Shown here piece after piece: positions 1-8,703 of a stretch of DNA of 64,000 nucleotides (positions are counted from its first letter, which is position 1; every line of letters begins with the position of its first letter). This DNA is from Phyllobacterium lublinensis (GTDB taxonomy: Bacteria > Pseudomonadota > Alphaproteobacteria > Rhizobiales > Rhizobiaceae): assembly GCF_020164435.1 (NCBI RefSeq), contig NZ_JAIUDQ010000004.1, positions 1 to 64,000 on the forward strand, given 5' to 3'. Both the position numbers and the translations under genes were made by a program. Under the pieces are notes generated by a model. It was not told where the DNA came from, did not search any database, and worked only from the letters and a program-made list of their open reading frames with translations.

Positions 1-817
1 CTGCAATGCGGTTGTCGGTGCTCGGATGGGTCGAGAACAGATTGTCGGCGCCTCGGCCGCTGAGCGGATTGATGATGAACAATGGCGCAGAAGCTGGATT
101 TCGCTCGGCATCCTCGTTGACGATCTGCTGTGCGCCGCGCGCAATCTTGTTCAAGGCAGAAGCCAGCCAGAGCGGGTTGCCGCAAATCTGCGCGCCACGG
201 CGATCGGCGGCGTATTCGCGGGTACGGCTGATGGCCATCTGCACGATCATCGCCGCAAAGGGCGCAACGATCATGGCGACGAGGACACCGATGAAGCCGA
301 GCGGGTTGTTGTTTTCGCGATTGCCGCCAAAGAACATGGCGAAATTGCCGAGCATTGATATGGCACCGGCGAGGGTCGCCGTGATGGTCATCGTAAGTGT
401 ATCGCGGTTCTCGACGTGAGCGAGCTCATGCGCCATCACAGCGGCTACTTCCTGCGGCGACAGACGTTGCAGGAGACCGGTACTGGCTGCAACGGCGGCG
501 TTCTGGGGATTGCGTCCGGTGGCGAATGCGTTGGGCTGGTCGTTCTGGATCAGATAGACCTTGGGCATGGGCAGGCCCGCCCTGGCGGCTAGATCCCTGA
601 CGATCCCGTAATACTCGGGCGCATTATTCTCATCCACCTCAACTGCATGGTGCATGTTGAGGACCATCTTGTCCGAATTCCAGTAGCTGAAGAGGTTCAT
701 GCCGGCCGCTATCACGAGGGCGATCATCATGCCGCCAGTGCCGCCGATGAGAAAGCCGACGCCCATGAACAGGGCGGTCATGAAGGCCAGCAGCATTGCA
801 GTGCGCATTACATTCAT
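1..817 (-). CDS. htpX: Membrane zinc metalloprotease HtpX (3' end cut by window edge)
   Basis: M48-family inner-membrane protease that degrades misfolded membrane proteins. The reading frame runs off the left edge, so about 272 codons are visible and the C terminus is missing. The ATG at 817 gives [19 protein letters not shown], the usual rhizobial HtpX start, and follows a strong AGGAGGG ribosome site. Two N-terminal membrane segments come first, then the zinc-binding HExxH motif (AHELAHVEN, plus-strand positions near 420-440), with further hydrophobic segments after it. It is divergent from the SDHAF4-like gene, an arrangement seen in other rhizobia. Family identity is very secure; heat-shock control is expected from the family, but I could not place a clear promoter. 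Confidence 0.95.
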   Translation of the reverse strand, partial: MNVMRTAMLLAFMTALFMGVGFLIGGTGGMMIALVIAAGMNLFSYWNSDKMVLNMHHAVEVDENNAPEYYGIVRDLAARAGLPMPKVYLIQNDQPNAFATGRNPQNAAVAASTGLLQRLSPQEVAAVMAHELAHVENRDTLTMTITATLAGAISMLGNFAMFFGGNRENNNPLGFIGVLVAMIVAPFAAMIVQMAISRTREYAADRRGAQICGNPLWLASALNKIARGAQQIVNEDAERNPASAPLFIINPLSGRGADNLFSTHPSTDNRIA

Positions 818-872
818 GACATCGTCCCTCCTGCAGTGAATTGTTGTCGCAACGACATTGTTCCCTATATTG

Positions 873-898
873 AACACCATCCGCTATATGATGGTGTT
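873..898. repeat. Perfect 9-bp inverted repeat in the htpX/SDHAF4 divergent spacer
   Basis: AACACCATC (873-881) and GATGGTGTT (890-898) are perfect reverse complements around an 8-base AT-rich loop, followed on the plus strand by TTTT. A third copy of the arm, GATGGTGT, lies at about 918-925, just ahead of the downstream ATG. It could be an operator for the divergent genes or a small intrinsic terminator; the sequence alone does not decide. Confidence 0.5.
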
Positions 899-933
899 TT
901 ATACAGCAAGCTTCAATGATGGTGTAATCGACT

Positions 934-1167
934 ATGAATGACGACCAGACTTCAGGGACGCCACATGCGGACAATGACGACACGCCGCCGCGTCCTGCGT
1001 TCGACCAATTGCCCCCTGCCGCGCAGCGGGCCTTGAAGGAGGCCGAAGAACGTCGGAAGGCAGAGAAGGAACAGGCCGACCGGCCGCGTGAGATCGGCGG
1101 TCGAGGCGGCAAGGATCCGGCGCGTTTCGGCGATTGGGAAATCAAGGGCCGAACGATCGATTTCTAG
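934..1167 (+). CDS. DUF1674 / SDHAF4-like succinate dehydrogenase assembly factor
   Basis: 77-residue soluble protein. The N-terminal half is acidic, Pro-rich and then a charged helix (AQRALKEAEERRKAEKE). The C-terminal signature EIGGRGGKDPARFGDWEIKG is the DUF1674 motif found in mitochondrial SDHAF4/Sdh8, which binds the flavinylated SdhA subunit and helps succinate dehydrogenase assembly. Length and the terminal DF are typical of the bacterial family. It sits divergently beside htpX. Family assignment comes from the motif; the assembly role is inferred from the mitochondrial homologues. Confidence 0.85.
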   Translation: MNDDQTSGTPHADNDDTPPRPAFDQLPPAAQRALKEAEERRKAEKEQADRPREIGGRGGKDPARFGDWEIKGRTIDF

Positions 1168-1184
1168 CGGAAGCCAAATCTTGC

Positions 1185-2582
1185 CTAGCGGATAAGTTCG
1201 ATCCCCAGCTTTTCGCGACGCAGCCAGCGGCTGATCAGGAGGACAGCAGCGGCGGCAAGGCCGCACAGGAGCCCGAGCCAGATGCCCGCGCCATGCAAGT
1301 CCAGCCAGAAACCGAAGGCGACCGAGAGAGGCAGGCCGATGCCCCAATAGGCAATCGCGGCATAGATCATCGGAATGGTGGTGTCGTGAAGGCCGCGCAG
1401 CATGCCGCTTGCCACCGCCTGGCCGCCATCGAAGATCTGGAACAGCGCCGCAAAGGCAAGGAACGTGACTGCGAGCGAAACCACGCTCGCATTGGCAGGA
1501 TCGTTAATGTCGATGAACGCGCGGATCAGCGCGTGTGGCGCGAGCAGCATCAGCAATGCCGTGAGCACCATGAAGCCGGTGCCAGACGCAAAAGCGACCC
1601 AGCCTGCGCGCTTGATGCCTTCGCGATCCTGCGCGCCATAGGCACGGCCGATCCGCACCGTTGCCGCCTGGCCGAAGCCCATCGGCACCATGAAGGCAAT
1701 CGATGCGATCTGGATGGCGATGGCATGAGCCGCGAGAGAATCGGCGCCAATCAATCCCATCAGAAATGCGGCTGCATTGAAGATCGTTACTTCGAAACTC
1801 AGGATTGCCGCGATCGGCACGCCCAGGCGCAATAATTCCGCAAAACGTGGCCAGTCGGTCCGCCAGAAGCGGCCGAACAGGCGGTAGCGCCGGAACTGCT
1901 TGTCCATGGAAATGACGACAACCAGCCCGGCAAACATCATGATCGAAGACAGGGTGGTCGCAATTCCTGAACCAACGATGCCAAGCTTCGGAAACCCGAA
2001 ATGCCCGAAAATAAGGGCCCAATTGGCGAGGGCATTAAAGGCTACGGAAAGAATGGCGATGACCAGCGCCCAGCCCGGGCGTTCAAGGGCAGCGATGAAG
2101 GAACGCAGGACGATATAACAATAAAAGGGCAGTACGGCCCACTGCAGGGCGCGCATGTAATGCCCTGCCTCCGCTGCGAGGACCGGATCCTGACGCATCG
2201 CCAAAAGGATGGCTTCGGTGTTCCAGAGGGCGAGCCAGATCGGGATGGAGACCGCAACAGCGATCCACAGGCCCTGGCGCACCGTGCGACGGATTTCCCG
2301 AACTGCAAATTTGTTGCGGCCAAGCTCGCGCGCCATCATTGGCGAGGTCGCGAGCATCAGGCCGAGGCCGAAGATCATGAACAGATAGTAGAAGTTGGTT
2401 CCAAGCGCACCGGCGGCAAGCGTGCTTGCGCCGACCCAGCCCAGCATCATCACGTCGGTCGCTGTCATCGCGGTCTGCGCAAGATTGGTGAGGATCATCG
2501 GCCAGCTCAGGGAGAGCATCGCAACGATTTCATCACGCCATGCACGCTTGGACTCAGCGTTTTGGGCTACGGCAACCGACAT
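1185..2582 (-). CDS. MATE-family multidrug/cation exporter (NorM type)
   Basis: 465-residue protein with about twelve hydrophobic segments in two similar halves, the length and pattern of the NorM branch of the MATE family. These inner-membrane proteins export cationic drugs or metabolites in exchange for H+ or Na+. The N-terminal segment with SWPMILTNLAQTAMTATDVMMLG is the usual family opening, and a second MILTN-like helix pair recurs in the middle. The ATG at 2582 directly precedes a soluble leader ending in the first helix. It converges on the SDHAF4-like gene with a 17-bp gap and shows no operon partner. Substrate cannot be inferred. Confidence 0.9.
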   Translation of the reverse strand: MSVAVAQNAESKRAWRDEIVAMLSLSWPMILTNLAQTAMTATDVMMLGWVGASTLAAGALGTNFYYLFMIFGLGLMLATSPMMARELGRNKFAVREIRRTVRQGLWIAVAVSIPIWLALWNTEAILLAMRQDPVLAAEAGHYMRALQWAVLPFYCYIVLRSFIAALERPGWALVIAILSVAFNALANWALIFGHFGFPKLGIVGSGIATTLSSIMMFAGLVVVISMDKQFRRYRLFGRFWRTDWPRFAELLRLGVPIAAILSFEVTIFNAAAFLMGLIGADSLAAHAIAIQIASIAFMVPMGFGQAATVRIGRAYGAQDREGIKRAGWVAFASGTGFMVLTALLMLLAPHALIRAFIDINDPANASVVSLAVTFLAFAALFQIFDGGQAVASGMLRGLHDTTIPMIYAAIAYWGIGLPLSVAFGFWLDLHGAGIWLGLLCGLAAAAVLLISRWLRREKLGIELIR

Positions 2583-2771
2583 TTGTTCGATCTTTCAGAG
2601 GGGTTTGCCTTCAATTAAGGCAGATTGCACCGTTTTCAGGCAAAATCTTGGTAGCACCAATTTGTGCAAGAGCAAACCCCAGCAGCGTTGCAATCTGGCG
2701 TTGGTGTCAGCGACGGTGGTTGGGAGGCACAGTCTGATTGTTTGACATTTTGTGATTTAAAAAATACATCT

Positions 2772-3071
2772 ATGATTCGTTTGAAGCAAACAGAAATATA
2801 CTGCCAGTGGGAACGCGATCTCTCAGACAAGAAAGCGAGAGCGACCGTTGCCTCCCGCCTGTTTCCCTTGGCGAACGGACTGGTCGGTGATGTCTCGCCT
2901 ATAGGTGAAGGTATCAGTGAACTTCGTATTCACTATGGAGCGGGTTACCGTGTCTACTTTCAACAACGTGGCCTCGATATCGTCCTGCTGCTATGTGCCG
3001 GCAACAAGAGCACGCAGGTACGGGATATCAAACGTGCAAATCGTTTTGGCACAAGAATGGGTGATAGATGA
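2772..3071 (+). CDS. higB: RelE/HigB-family toxin of a type II toxin-antitoxin pair
   Basis: 99-residue basic protein. The segment GEGISELRIHYGAGYRVYF followed by LLLCAGNKSTQVRDIKRA is diagnostic of the PF05973 (Gp49-like, HigB-type) branch of the RelE/ParE superfamily, mRNA interferases that cleave at the ribosome. The ATG at 2772 gives the expected family N terminus (MIRLKQTEIYCQWERDL); a longer frame upstream has no family match and was not used. No clear Shine-Dalgarno precedes this ATG. The stop overlaps the antitoxin start (ATGA), so the two are translationally coupled with toxin first, as in higBA systems. Confidence 0.88.
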   Translation: MIRLKQTEIYCQWERDLSDKKARATVASRLFPLANGLVGDVSPIGEGISELRIHYGAGYRVYFQQRGLDIVLLLCAGNKSTQVRDIKRANRFGTRMGDR

Positions 3072-3355
3072 AGATCGAGATATATGACTACGACCCCGCC
3101 GAGGCGCTCAAATCCGACGAAGCGATAGAAGTCTTTCTGTCGGATGCCTTCGAAACCGGAGATGCGCGGTATATCGCGCGTGCGTTGGGCGTTGTGGCGC
3201 GCGCCAAGGGCATGACCAAGATAGCGCGGGAGACCGGACTGGCGCGTGAACAGCTCTATCGCTCCTTGAGTGAGAACGGCAACCCCACGCTGGAGACGAC
3301 AATTGCCGTATTGAAAGCGATCGGATTTCAAATCAGCGGCAAGCGCGCCGCATGA
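3068..3355 (+). CDS. higA: HigA-type antitoxin with helix-turn-helix
   Basis: 95 residues. The acidic N-terminal part is followed by an XRE-like helix-turn-helix (ARAKGMTKIARETGLAREQL, then SLSENGNPTLETTIAVLKAIG), the pattern of the addiction-module antidote family paired with Gp49-like toxins. It should bind and neutralise the upstream toxin and repress the shared promoter. The start overlaps the toxin stop by 4 bp. The gene ends just before a GC-rich hairpin (3363-3384). The pairing and order are seen directly; toxin-antitoxin activity is inferred from family. Confidence 0.87.
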   Translation: MKIEIYDYDPAEALKSDEAIEVFLSDAFETGDARYIARALGVVARAKGMTKIARETGLAREQLYRSLSENGNPTLETTIAVLKAIGFQISGKRAA

Positions 3356-3362
3356 ACGGAAA

Positions 3363-3384
3363 GGGCCACCCCGAAGGGTGGCCC
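3363..3384 (-). terminator. GC-rich hairpin with UUCG loop (minus-strand reading)
   Basis: GGGCCACCC (3363-3371) pairs perfectly with GGGTGGCCC (3376-3384). Read on the minus strand the loop is C(UUCG)G, the very stable tetraloop often used in terminators and small RNAs, followed by CCCTTT rather than a long U tract. It lies downstream of the tiny minus-strand gene at 3450-3518 and just after higA, so it may close either transcript. Confidence 0.6.
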
Positions 3385-3449
3385 CGCAATTCCGTCTGGC
3401 ACAAAGCTGTCGCTTGGCCTTCTTCCCCGGCTCTCGCCAGGGTGCTTAT

Positions 3450-3518
3450 TCAACGGAGAGACGATCCCCGATGGAAAGCATCAGACGCCTTGTGGCAGTT
3501 TGCGAAATCACGAGACAT
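3450..3518 (-). CDS. Putative 22-residue heat-shock small protein (or dual-function small RNA)
   Basis: ORF for a 22-residue peptide (MSRDFANCHKASDAFHRGSS then LR). It is supported by context rather than homology. The 14 bases upstream of the start complement the 16S rRNA 3' tail without a mismatch (AAAGGAGGTGATCC, 7-nt spacer from GGAGG to ATG). A near-consensus sigma-32 promoter lies about 30 nt upstream of that (3556-3584), and a UUCG hairpin lies about 65 nt past the stop. Together they predict a transcript of about 190 nt. I do not recognise the peptide. It has one Cys, two His and no membrane segment. The alternative is that the RNA itself is the functional product. Confidence 0.55.
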   Translation of the reverse strand: MSRDFANCHKASDAFHRGSSLR

Positions 3519-3555
3519 CGGATCACCTCCTTTTCGTTCGTTGAACATAAGAGGA

Positions 3556-3584
3556 GAATGGGGTCTGTTGCCTCGCGTTTCAAG
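3556..3584 (-). promoter_or_regulatory. Heat-shock (RpoH/sigma-32) promoter
   Basis: On the minus strand CTTGAAA (plus 3578-3584) is followed after exactly 14 nt by CCCCATTC (plus 3556-3563). The E. coli sigma-32 consensus is CTTGAAA-N13/14-CCCCATNT, so 14 of 15 defined or free positions fit, with only the last base different. Predicted transcription starts near 3549 and reads into the 22-codon ORF. Confidence 0.65.
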
Positions 3585-3708
3585 AGAAAAATTTGACTCG
3601 ACTTTCTGATGGCTTGCAAATGCCGGATTGGGGTCATAAGCCAAGCAGATGTTTTTTCGAAAGGCATCCCGTACCCGGCGATCGGGGCGAGGTGTTCGGG
3701 GGCAAGCA

Positions 3709-4974
3709 ATGGCAGCTGAAGACAAAGCGGCGCGGATCATCCGCACGGTGATCGATGTACTCGAGCCCCAGTTTGCCGTGGAATTGTGGGATGGAACCAG
3801 GATAGGCGATCGCGATGGTCCTGTGCTCGCCATCAACGATCCCATGGCGGTGCGCCAGATTGCACTGAAGCCGAATATCGGCTCCATCGTCGAATTGTGG
3901 GTTTCCGGACAGATCGACGTGAAGAACGGAACGCTGTTCGATCTGGTCGAGAGAGGCCCCAAGGGCAAGTTCAAGCAGAAGCTTAAGACATTGCCGAAGT
4001 GGCAATTGCTCAAGGACGTGCCTTCGCTGCTGATTGGCCGGGGCAAGTCCAGCGACTCCGGACTGGGCGGCAAGGACCCCTATGTCAGCGGCTCCAACAA
4101 GGAAGCCATTACCCATCATTACGATGTGTCGAACGCGTTCTATCAGCTCTTTCTAGACGAACGCATGGTCTATACCTGCGCCTATTTCACCGATTGGGCC
4201 AACACGATCGACCAGGCGCAGGCCGACAAGCTGGAACTGATTTGCCGAAAGCTTAGGTTGCAGCCGGGGGACCGGTTGCTGGATATCGGTTGCGGCTGGG
4301 GCGCCATGTTGATTTATGCGGCGAAGCATTACGGGGTGACCGGGACGGGCGTTTCACTATCCGAAGCGCAGACCGCACTGGCGCGGGAGCGGATCAAGGC
4401 CGAAGGTCTCGAGGACAAGATCACCATCCACGTCAAATCCTACGAGCATCTCGAAGGACAGTTCGACAAGATCTCATCGATCGGCATGTTCGAGGCGGTG
4501 GGCATTGCGCATTACGACACCTATTACTCAAGCGTGCACAGGCTGCTGAAGCCCGGTGGGCTTTACCTGCATCACGCCATCACCCGGCGCATGAAGCGCA
4601 ACAAGAAGACGTTCGGGCGCAAGAGCGCCGAGCACCTGGCGCTGGTGAAGTACATATTCCCCGGCGGCGAGCTGGATCATCTGGGCATGACGGTCGAAAA
4701 CCTCGAAGGTCATGGCTTCGAAGTGCACGACGTCGAAAACCTGCGCGAACATTATGGCCGCACCTGCCGCATCTGGGCGGATCGGTTACATGCCCGATTT
4801 GACGAGGCCATTGCCGAAGTCGGCGCGCCCAAGGCGCGGCTCTGGCTGCTATATCTGACCGGCTGCGCCCTCGCCTTCGAGCGCGGCACCGTTCAGATCA
4901 ACCAGACGCTGGCATCAAGGCGCAAGCGTGGCCTTTCGGCCGTGCCACAGACCCGAGCTGATCTGTATAGATAA
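3709..4974 (+). CDS. cfa: Cyclopropane-fatty-acyl-phospholipid synthase family methyltransferase
   Basis: 421-residue SAM-dependent enzyme that adds a methylene bridge to unsaturated acyl chains of membrane phospholipids. The SAM-binding motif LLDIGCGWGAM sits at about residues 188-198. YDVSNAFYQLFLDERMVYTCAYF and the later AITRRMKRNKKTFG region follow the CfaS/Mycolic acid synthase pattern. The ATG at 3709 was preferred over the in-frame ATG at 3649, because the extra 20 Arg-rich residues do not look like family sequence and no ribosome site precedes them. It is monocistronic and convergent with acs. Membrane cyclopropanation usually serves acid or stationary-phase stress, which fits the other stress genes in the window, but no stress promoter was found here. 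Confidence 0.9.
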   Translation: MAAEDKAARIIRTVIDVLEPQFAVELWDGTRIGDRDGPVLAINDPMAVRQIALKPNIGSIVELWVSGQIDVKNGTLFDLVERGPKGKFKQKLKTLPKWQLLKDVPSLLIGRGKSSDSGLGGKDPYVSGSNKEAITHHYDVSNAFYQLFLDERMVYTCAYFTDWANTIDQAQADKLELICRKLRLQPGDRLLDIGCGWGAMLIYAAKHYGVTGTGVSLSEAQTALARERIKAEGLEDKITIHVKSYEHLEGQFDKISSIGMFEAVGIAHYDTYYSSVHRLLKPGGLYLHHAITRRMKRNKKTFGRKSAEHLALVKYIFPGGELDHLGMTVENLEGHGFEVHDVENLREHYGRTCRIWADRLHARFDEAIAEVGAPKARLWLLYLTGCALAFERGTVQINQTLASRRKRGLSAVPQTRADLYR

Positions 4975-4999
4975 GCATTGCTGGATGCATCGGCTCGGT

Positions 5000-5034
5000 G
5001 CGTGGTTCGACAGGCTCACCATGAGGGAGGTTGT
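5000..5034. repeat. REP-like intergenic repeat between convergent cfa and acs
   Basis: The stretch GGTTCGACAGGCTCACCATG followed by AGGGAGG resembles the GTTCGACAAGCTCA-type extragenic repeat scattered through many alphaproteobacterial genomes. CTCACCATGAG within it is self-complementary. It lies in the 144-bp gap between the convergent stops of cfa and acs, which holds nothing else I can identify. Assigned by recall of the family; only one copy is visible here. Confidence 0.45.
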
Positions 5035-5118
5035 GAATTGCAGGGAGCCAATACCTGCAACGGCGATGACTTTCCCTGCGATTAACCCAGCTTCCTCCGC
5101 ACCAGCTCAGTTCTGACC

Positions 5119-7071
5119 TTACCCGCGCTTGTTTTGTCTGTTGGCGATGAGGTCATCGACAACTGCCGGATCTGCGAGTGTCGATGTATCGCCGAGTGCG
5201 CCGAAATCGTCCTCGGCGATCTTGCGCAGGATGCGGCGCATGATCTTGCCCGAGCGGGTCTTGGGCAGGCCCGGAGCAAACTGGATCTTGTCCGGCGAGG
5301 CAATCGGGCCGATCTCCTTGCGGACATGGGTAACGAGTTCCTTGCGCAACTCGTCATCGCCCTCGAGGCCTGCCATCAGCGTTACATAACAATAGATGCC
5401 CTGGCCCTTGAGATCATGGGGATAACCGACCACGGCGGCTTCCGACACGGTGTCATGCGAAACCAGCGCCGATTCCACTTCTGCCGTCCCCATGCGGTGC
5501 CCGGAGACATTGAGCACATCGTCGACGCGCCCGGTGATCCAGTAATACCCGTCCTTGTCGCGGCGGCAGCCGTCTCCGGTGAAGTACTTGCCCTTGTAGG
5601 TGGAGAAATAGGTCTCGATGAAGCGCTTGTGGTCGCCGTAGACCGTGCGCATCTGGCCGGGCCATGAATCGATGATGCACAGATTGCCGTCGGCCGCGCC
5701 TTCCAGCACATCGCCTTCATTGTCGACGAGCTGGGGCTGGACACCGAAGAAGGGCCGTGTGGCGGAACCGGGCTTCAATGGGGTCGCGCCCGGCAATGGC
5801 GTGATTAGGATCCCGCCGGTCTCGGTCTGCCACCATGTATCGACGACCGGGCAGCGCTTGTCGCCCACGACCTGATAATACCATTCCCACGCTTCGGGAT
5901 TGATGGGCTCGCCCACCGAGCCAAGGATGCGCAGGGATTTGCGCGATGTTTGCTTGACCGGATCAGCACCGGCGCTCATGAGGGCGCGGATGGCGGTCGG
6001 AGCGGTGTAGAAAATGTTGACCTTGTGCTTGTCGATTACTTCCCAGAACCGCGATACGGACGGGTAGTTCGGAACGCCTTCGAACATCAGCGTAGTCGCG
6101 CCATTGGCCAGCGGACCGTAGACGATATAGGAATGCCCGGTAACCCAGCCGACATCCGCCGTGCACCAGTAGATGTCGCCGTCATGGTAGTCGAAGACAT
6201 ATTGGTGGGTCATGGAGGCGTAGACCAGATAGCCACCGGTTGTGTGGAGAACACCCTTCGGCTTGCCGGTGGAACCGGACGTGTAAAGGATGAACAGTGG
6301 ATCTTCCGCCTTCATCTTCTCCGGCTTGCAATCCGGCTTAACACTGGCGATTTCCTCGTGGTACCAGAGGTCTCGACCCGGCGCCCAGCCGGTCTTGCCG
6401 CCGGTGCGGCGCACCACAAGCACGTTCGTGACCATCACATGGTGTCTGGCAGCGATGTCGATCGCCTTGTCGGTATTATCCTTGAGCGGAATGGACTTGC
6501 CGCCACGCATGCCCTCGTCGGAAGTAATGACAAAAGTGGACTCGCAGTCGACGATGCGCCCTGCAAGTGCGTCGGGAGAAAAGCCGCCGAAAACGACCGA
6601 ATGGATCGCGCCGATGCGGGTGCAGGCGAGCATCGCGTAGGAGGCTTCGGGTATCATCGGCATGTAGATGGTGACGCGGTCACCCTTCTTGACCCCGTGC
6701 TTCTTCAGCACGTTGGCCAGCCGACAGACCTGCTCATAGAGTTCATTATAGGTGATCTTCTTGTCGAGATAGGGATTGTCGCCTTCCCAGATGATGGCGA
6801 CCTGATTGCCGCGCTTCTTCAGATGGCGGTCGATGCAATTGTAGGAAACATTGGTAACCCCGTCCTCGAACCATTTGATGGCCACCTTGCCCTCGAACGA
6901 GGTGTTCTTGACCTTCGAATAGGGCTTGAACCAGTCGATGCGCTTACCGTGCTTTGCCCAGAACTTTTCGGGGTCCTTGATGCTCTGCTTGTACCAGTTG
7001 AGATAGGTCTCATTGTCGATGAGCGCGTCTTTCTTCGCGCTTGCCAGCACGGGATAAACCTTCTCGGACAT
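5119..7071 (-). CDS. acs: Acetyl-CoA synthetase
   Basis: 650 residues, the standard length of AMP-forming acetate-CoA ligase, which activates acetate through acetyl-AMP. The adenylation motif [11 protein letters not shown] and the acetate-pocket region [11 protein letters not shown] are intact. The C-terminal [11 protein letters not shown] places the regulatory acetylatable lysine at residue 609, the same position as in the Salmonella enzyme, so Pat/CobB-type control is plausible. The ATG at 7071 follows GGAGGAA; an overlapping TTG one codon upstream was not used. It stands alone, with 295 bp to the divergent M15 gene; that spacer shows no feature I can name. Confidence 0.97.
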   Translation of the reverse strand: MSEKVYPVLASAKKDALIDNETYLNWYKQSIKDPEKFWAKHGKRIDWFKPYSKVKNTSFEGKVAIKWFEDGVTNVSYNCIDRHLKKRGNQVAIIWEGDNPYLDKKITYNELYEQVCRLANVLKKHGVKKGDRVTIYMPMIPEASYAMLACTRIGAIHSVVFGGFSPDALAGRIVDCESTFVITSDEGMRGGKSIPLKDNTDKAIDIAARHHVMVTNVLVVRRTGGKTGWAPGRDLWYHEEIASVKPDCKPEKMKAEDPLFILYTSGSTGKPKGVLHTTGGYLVYASMTHQYVFDYHDGDIYWCTADVGWVTGHSYIVYGPLANGATTLMFEGVPNYPSVSRFWEVIDKHKVNIFYTAPTAIRALMSAGADPVKQTSRKSLRILGSVGEPINPEAWEWYYQVVGDKRCPVVDTWWQTETGGILITPLPGATPLKPGSATRPFFGVQPQLVDNEGDVLEGAADGNLCIIDSWPGQMRTVYGDHKRFIETYFSTYKGKYFTGDGCRRDKDGYYWITGRVDDVLNVSGHRMGTAEVESALVSHDTVSEAAVVGYPHDLKGQGIYCYVTLMAGLEGDDELRKELVTHVRKEIGPIASPDKIQFAPGLPKTRSGKIMRRILRKIAEDDFGALGDTSTLADPAVVDDLIANRQNKRG

Positions 7072-7366
7072 CAAATTCCTCCAAACTCTGAGATGTCGGG
7101 TCCTCTACCCGAAGTCTCCCGAACGGGAGACGAACAGCTTTCATTATCACCAAGCAAATCAACGCGTAAATATGACAAATGAGCAGATTGAGAGGTTGCG
7201 CAGTCGGTCAGTGCAGCCACCGGTTGTAATATACCGTTACATTTTGTCATGGAACCCGGTCCATTTTGAACACATTTAGGCATGAACGGTCGCCGCCTTG
7301 ACTTGGGAGGACACATAAGGCGCGCCGCACAATCATAAAAACCTGCGCCATACCAAGGATAGAAGA

Positions 7367-7903
7367 ATGAAAATTCAACCCTTGCGCAGCGTTGCGTTCC
7401 GCGCGAAATTTTTGCCGCTTGCCCTGACCGTTGTTGCCCTGGCCCTTCCAGCGGATGCCGGGACATTGCCTGAGCCCTCAAATCCACAGGAGCGGGTCGG
7501 AGCTCATTTGTTCGACGAAGAGCACGCACATCTCCTGAACGATTCCGTTTTTGACAAGATCAGCCCTCTCGTGCTTGCAGCAATGCCCCGAGGGAAGGCC
7601 TATATCGACTACAAGGCTCCGTCCAAGTGCGTTCCGGAACAGTTGAAGAATGTGCTCAATCGCGTTTCGGCCAAGTACGGCCCACTGACCGTCAATTCGA
7701 CCGTCCGGTCACGGTCACGCAACCGCAGTGTCGGCGGCCGGGACAAGTCCTATCATCTCAACTGCCAGGCCGTTGATTTCCGCGTACATGGCAATGCGTC
7801 GGGTCTGATGCAGCATCTGTCGGGCATCAAGGAGGTCGGTGGCCTGAAGCGCTATCCGGCGGGATACTATCACATCGATACGGGACCGCGCCGCAGCTGG
7901 TAA
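7367..7903 (+). CDS. Exported peptidase M15-family protein (D-Ala-D-Ala carboxypeptidase-like)
   Basis: 178 residues with a Sec signal peptide (LPLALTVVALALPADAG, cleavage near residue 31). The mature part carries the M15A (YcbK/DacX-like, PF08291) motifs: RSRSRNRSVGGRDKSYHLNC, AVDFRVHG and YYHIDTG. These supply the His-Asp-His zinc ligands expected of periplasmic murein peptidases. The central APSKCVPEQLKNVLNRVSAKYGPLTV is the usual helix that opens the domain. It converges on the PLP-protein gene with an 8-bp gap. It probably trims peptidoglycan; the exact bond is not predictable. Confidence 0.85.
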   Translation: MKIQPLRSVAFRAKFLPLALTVVALALPADAGTLPEPSNPQERVGAHLFDEEHAHLLNDSVFDKISPLVLAAMPRGKAYIDYKAPSKCVPEQLKNVLNRVSAKYGPLTVNSTVRSRSRNRSVGGRDKSYHLNCQAVDFRVHGNASGLMQHLSGIKEVGGLKRYPAGYYHIDTGPRRSW

Positions 7904-7911
7904 TCTCGGAC

Positions 7912-8574
7912 CTAGCGGCTGCCGAATATGGCAGAGCCTACCCGTACTGATGTCGCGCCAAATCCAATGGCTATCTCATAGTCTCCCGACATGCCCATCG
8001 AAAGCTTCTCGATCTGGGCTTCGCGGGCTATCTTTTCCAGCAACGCGAAATGTGGACCCGGGTTTTCATCGGCAGGGGGGATGCACATGAGCCCTTCGAT
8101 CATGAGGCCGTGCACATCCCGGCAGCGCGTGACGAAGGCCACTGCATCTTTCGGCTCGATGCCGGCCTTTTGTGGCTCCGACCCCGTATTGACCTGGACG
8201 TAAAGCCGCGGGAAACGGTTCTGTTTCTTCATTTCGAGGCTTACTGCGGCGGCAATCTTCTCGCGGTCGATGCTCTCGATAACATCGAAAAGTGCGACGG
8301 CTTCCTGTGTCTTGTTGGACTGCAGCGGCCCGATCAGGTGCAGTTCAATATCCGGAAAATCAGAGCGCAGGTAGGTCCACTTCAATTGTGCCTCCTGCAC
8401 ACGGTTTTCGCCGAAGACGCGCTGGCCCGCCTCGATGACGGGCCGAATGTCATCGGCTTCAAACGTCTTGGAGACGGCAACCAATGACACCGAACCGTCC
8501 GGTCGCTTCGCCTCGGATTCCGCCTTGCGAATTGCGCTCTGAACGGCAAAAAGTCGGTCGACGGCATTGGGCAT
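7912..8574 (-). CDS. yggS: YggS/PLPBP-family pyridoxal phosphate homeostasis protein
   Basis: 220-residue single-domain TIM-barrel protein of the YggS/PROSC family, which binds PLP and buffers vitamin B6 and amino-acid metabolism without known catalysis. The PLP lysine is in VSLVAVSKTFEADDI, followed by FGENRVQEAQLKW, HLIGPLQSNKT and the C-terminal phosphate-binding SMGMSGDYEIAIGFGATSVRVGSAIFG. The ATG at 8574 gives the standard length. It lies divergent from leuS with a 129-bp spacer. Confidence 0.93.
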   Translation of the reverse strand: MPNAVDRLFAVQSAIRKAESEAKRPDGSVSLVAVSKTFEADDIRPVIEAGQRVFGENRVQEAQLKWTYLRSDFPDIELHLIGPLQSNKTQEAVALFDVIESIDREKIAAAVSLEMKKQNRFPRLYVQVNTGSEPQKAGIEPKDAVAFVTRCRDVHGLMIEGLMCIPPADENPGPHFALLEKIAREAQIEKLSMGMSGDYEIAIGFGATSVRVGSAIFGSR

Positions 8575-8703
8575 GGTGTTCTTATGTCCTATTTATGATA
8601 CACGAGCCATTTTCAAGGCTTCATTCATCCTCAAATGGTTGACGGTCTTACCAATCCATGGTGAAGGTCCGGCATCACTATCCTTTGCAAGAGAATTCCG
8701 TTC

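Noticed and set aside
2742..2776. TTGACA upstream of higB as a sigma-70 promoter
   Set aside because: A good -35 is present, but the only good -10 (TATGAT, 2771-2776) is 23 bp away and overlaps the start codon, so no credible promoter could be assigned.
3352..3609. 85-codon plus-strand ORF overlapping the higA stop
   Set aside because: It runs through the hairpin and antisense to the small heat-shock gene, has no recognisable domain and no ribosome site; judged a chance frame.
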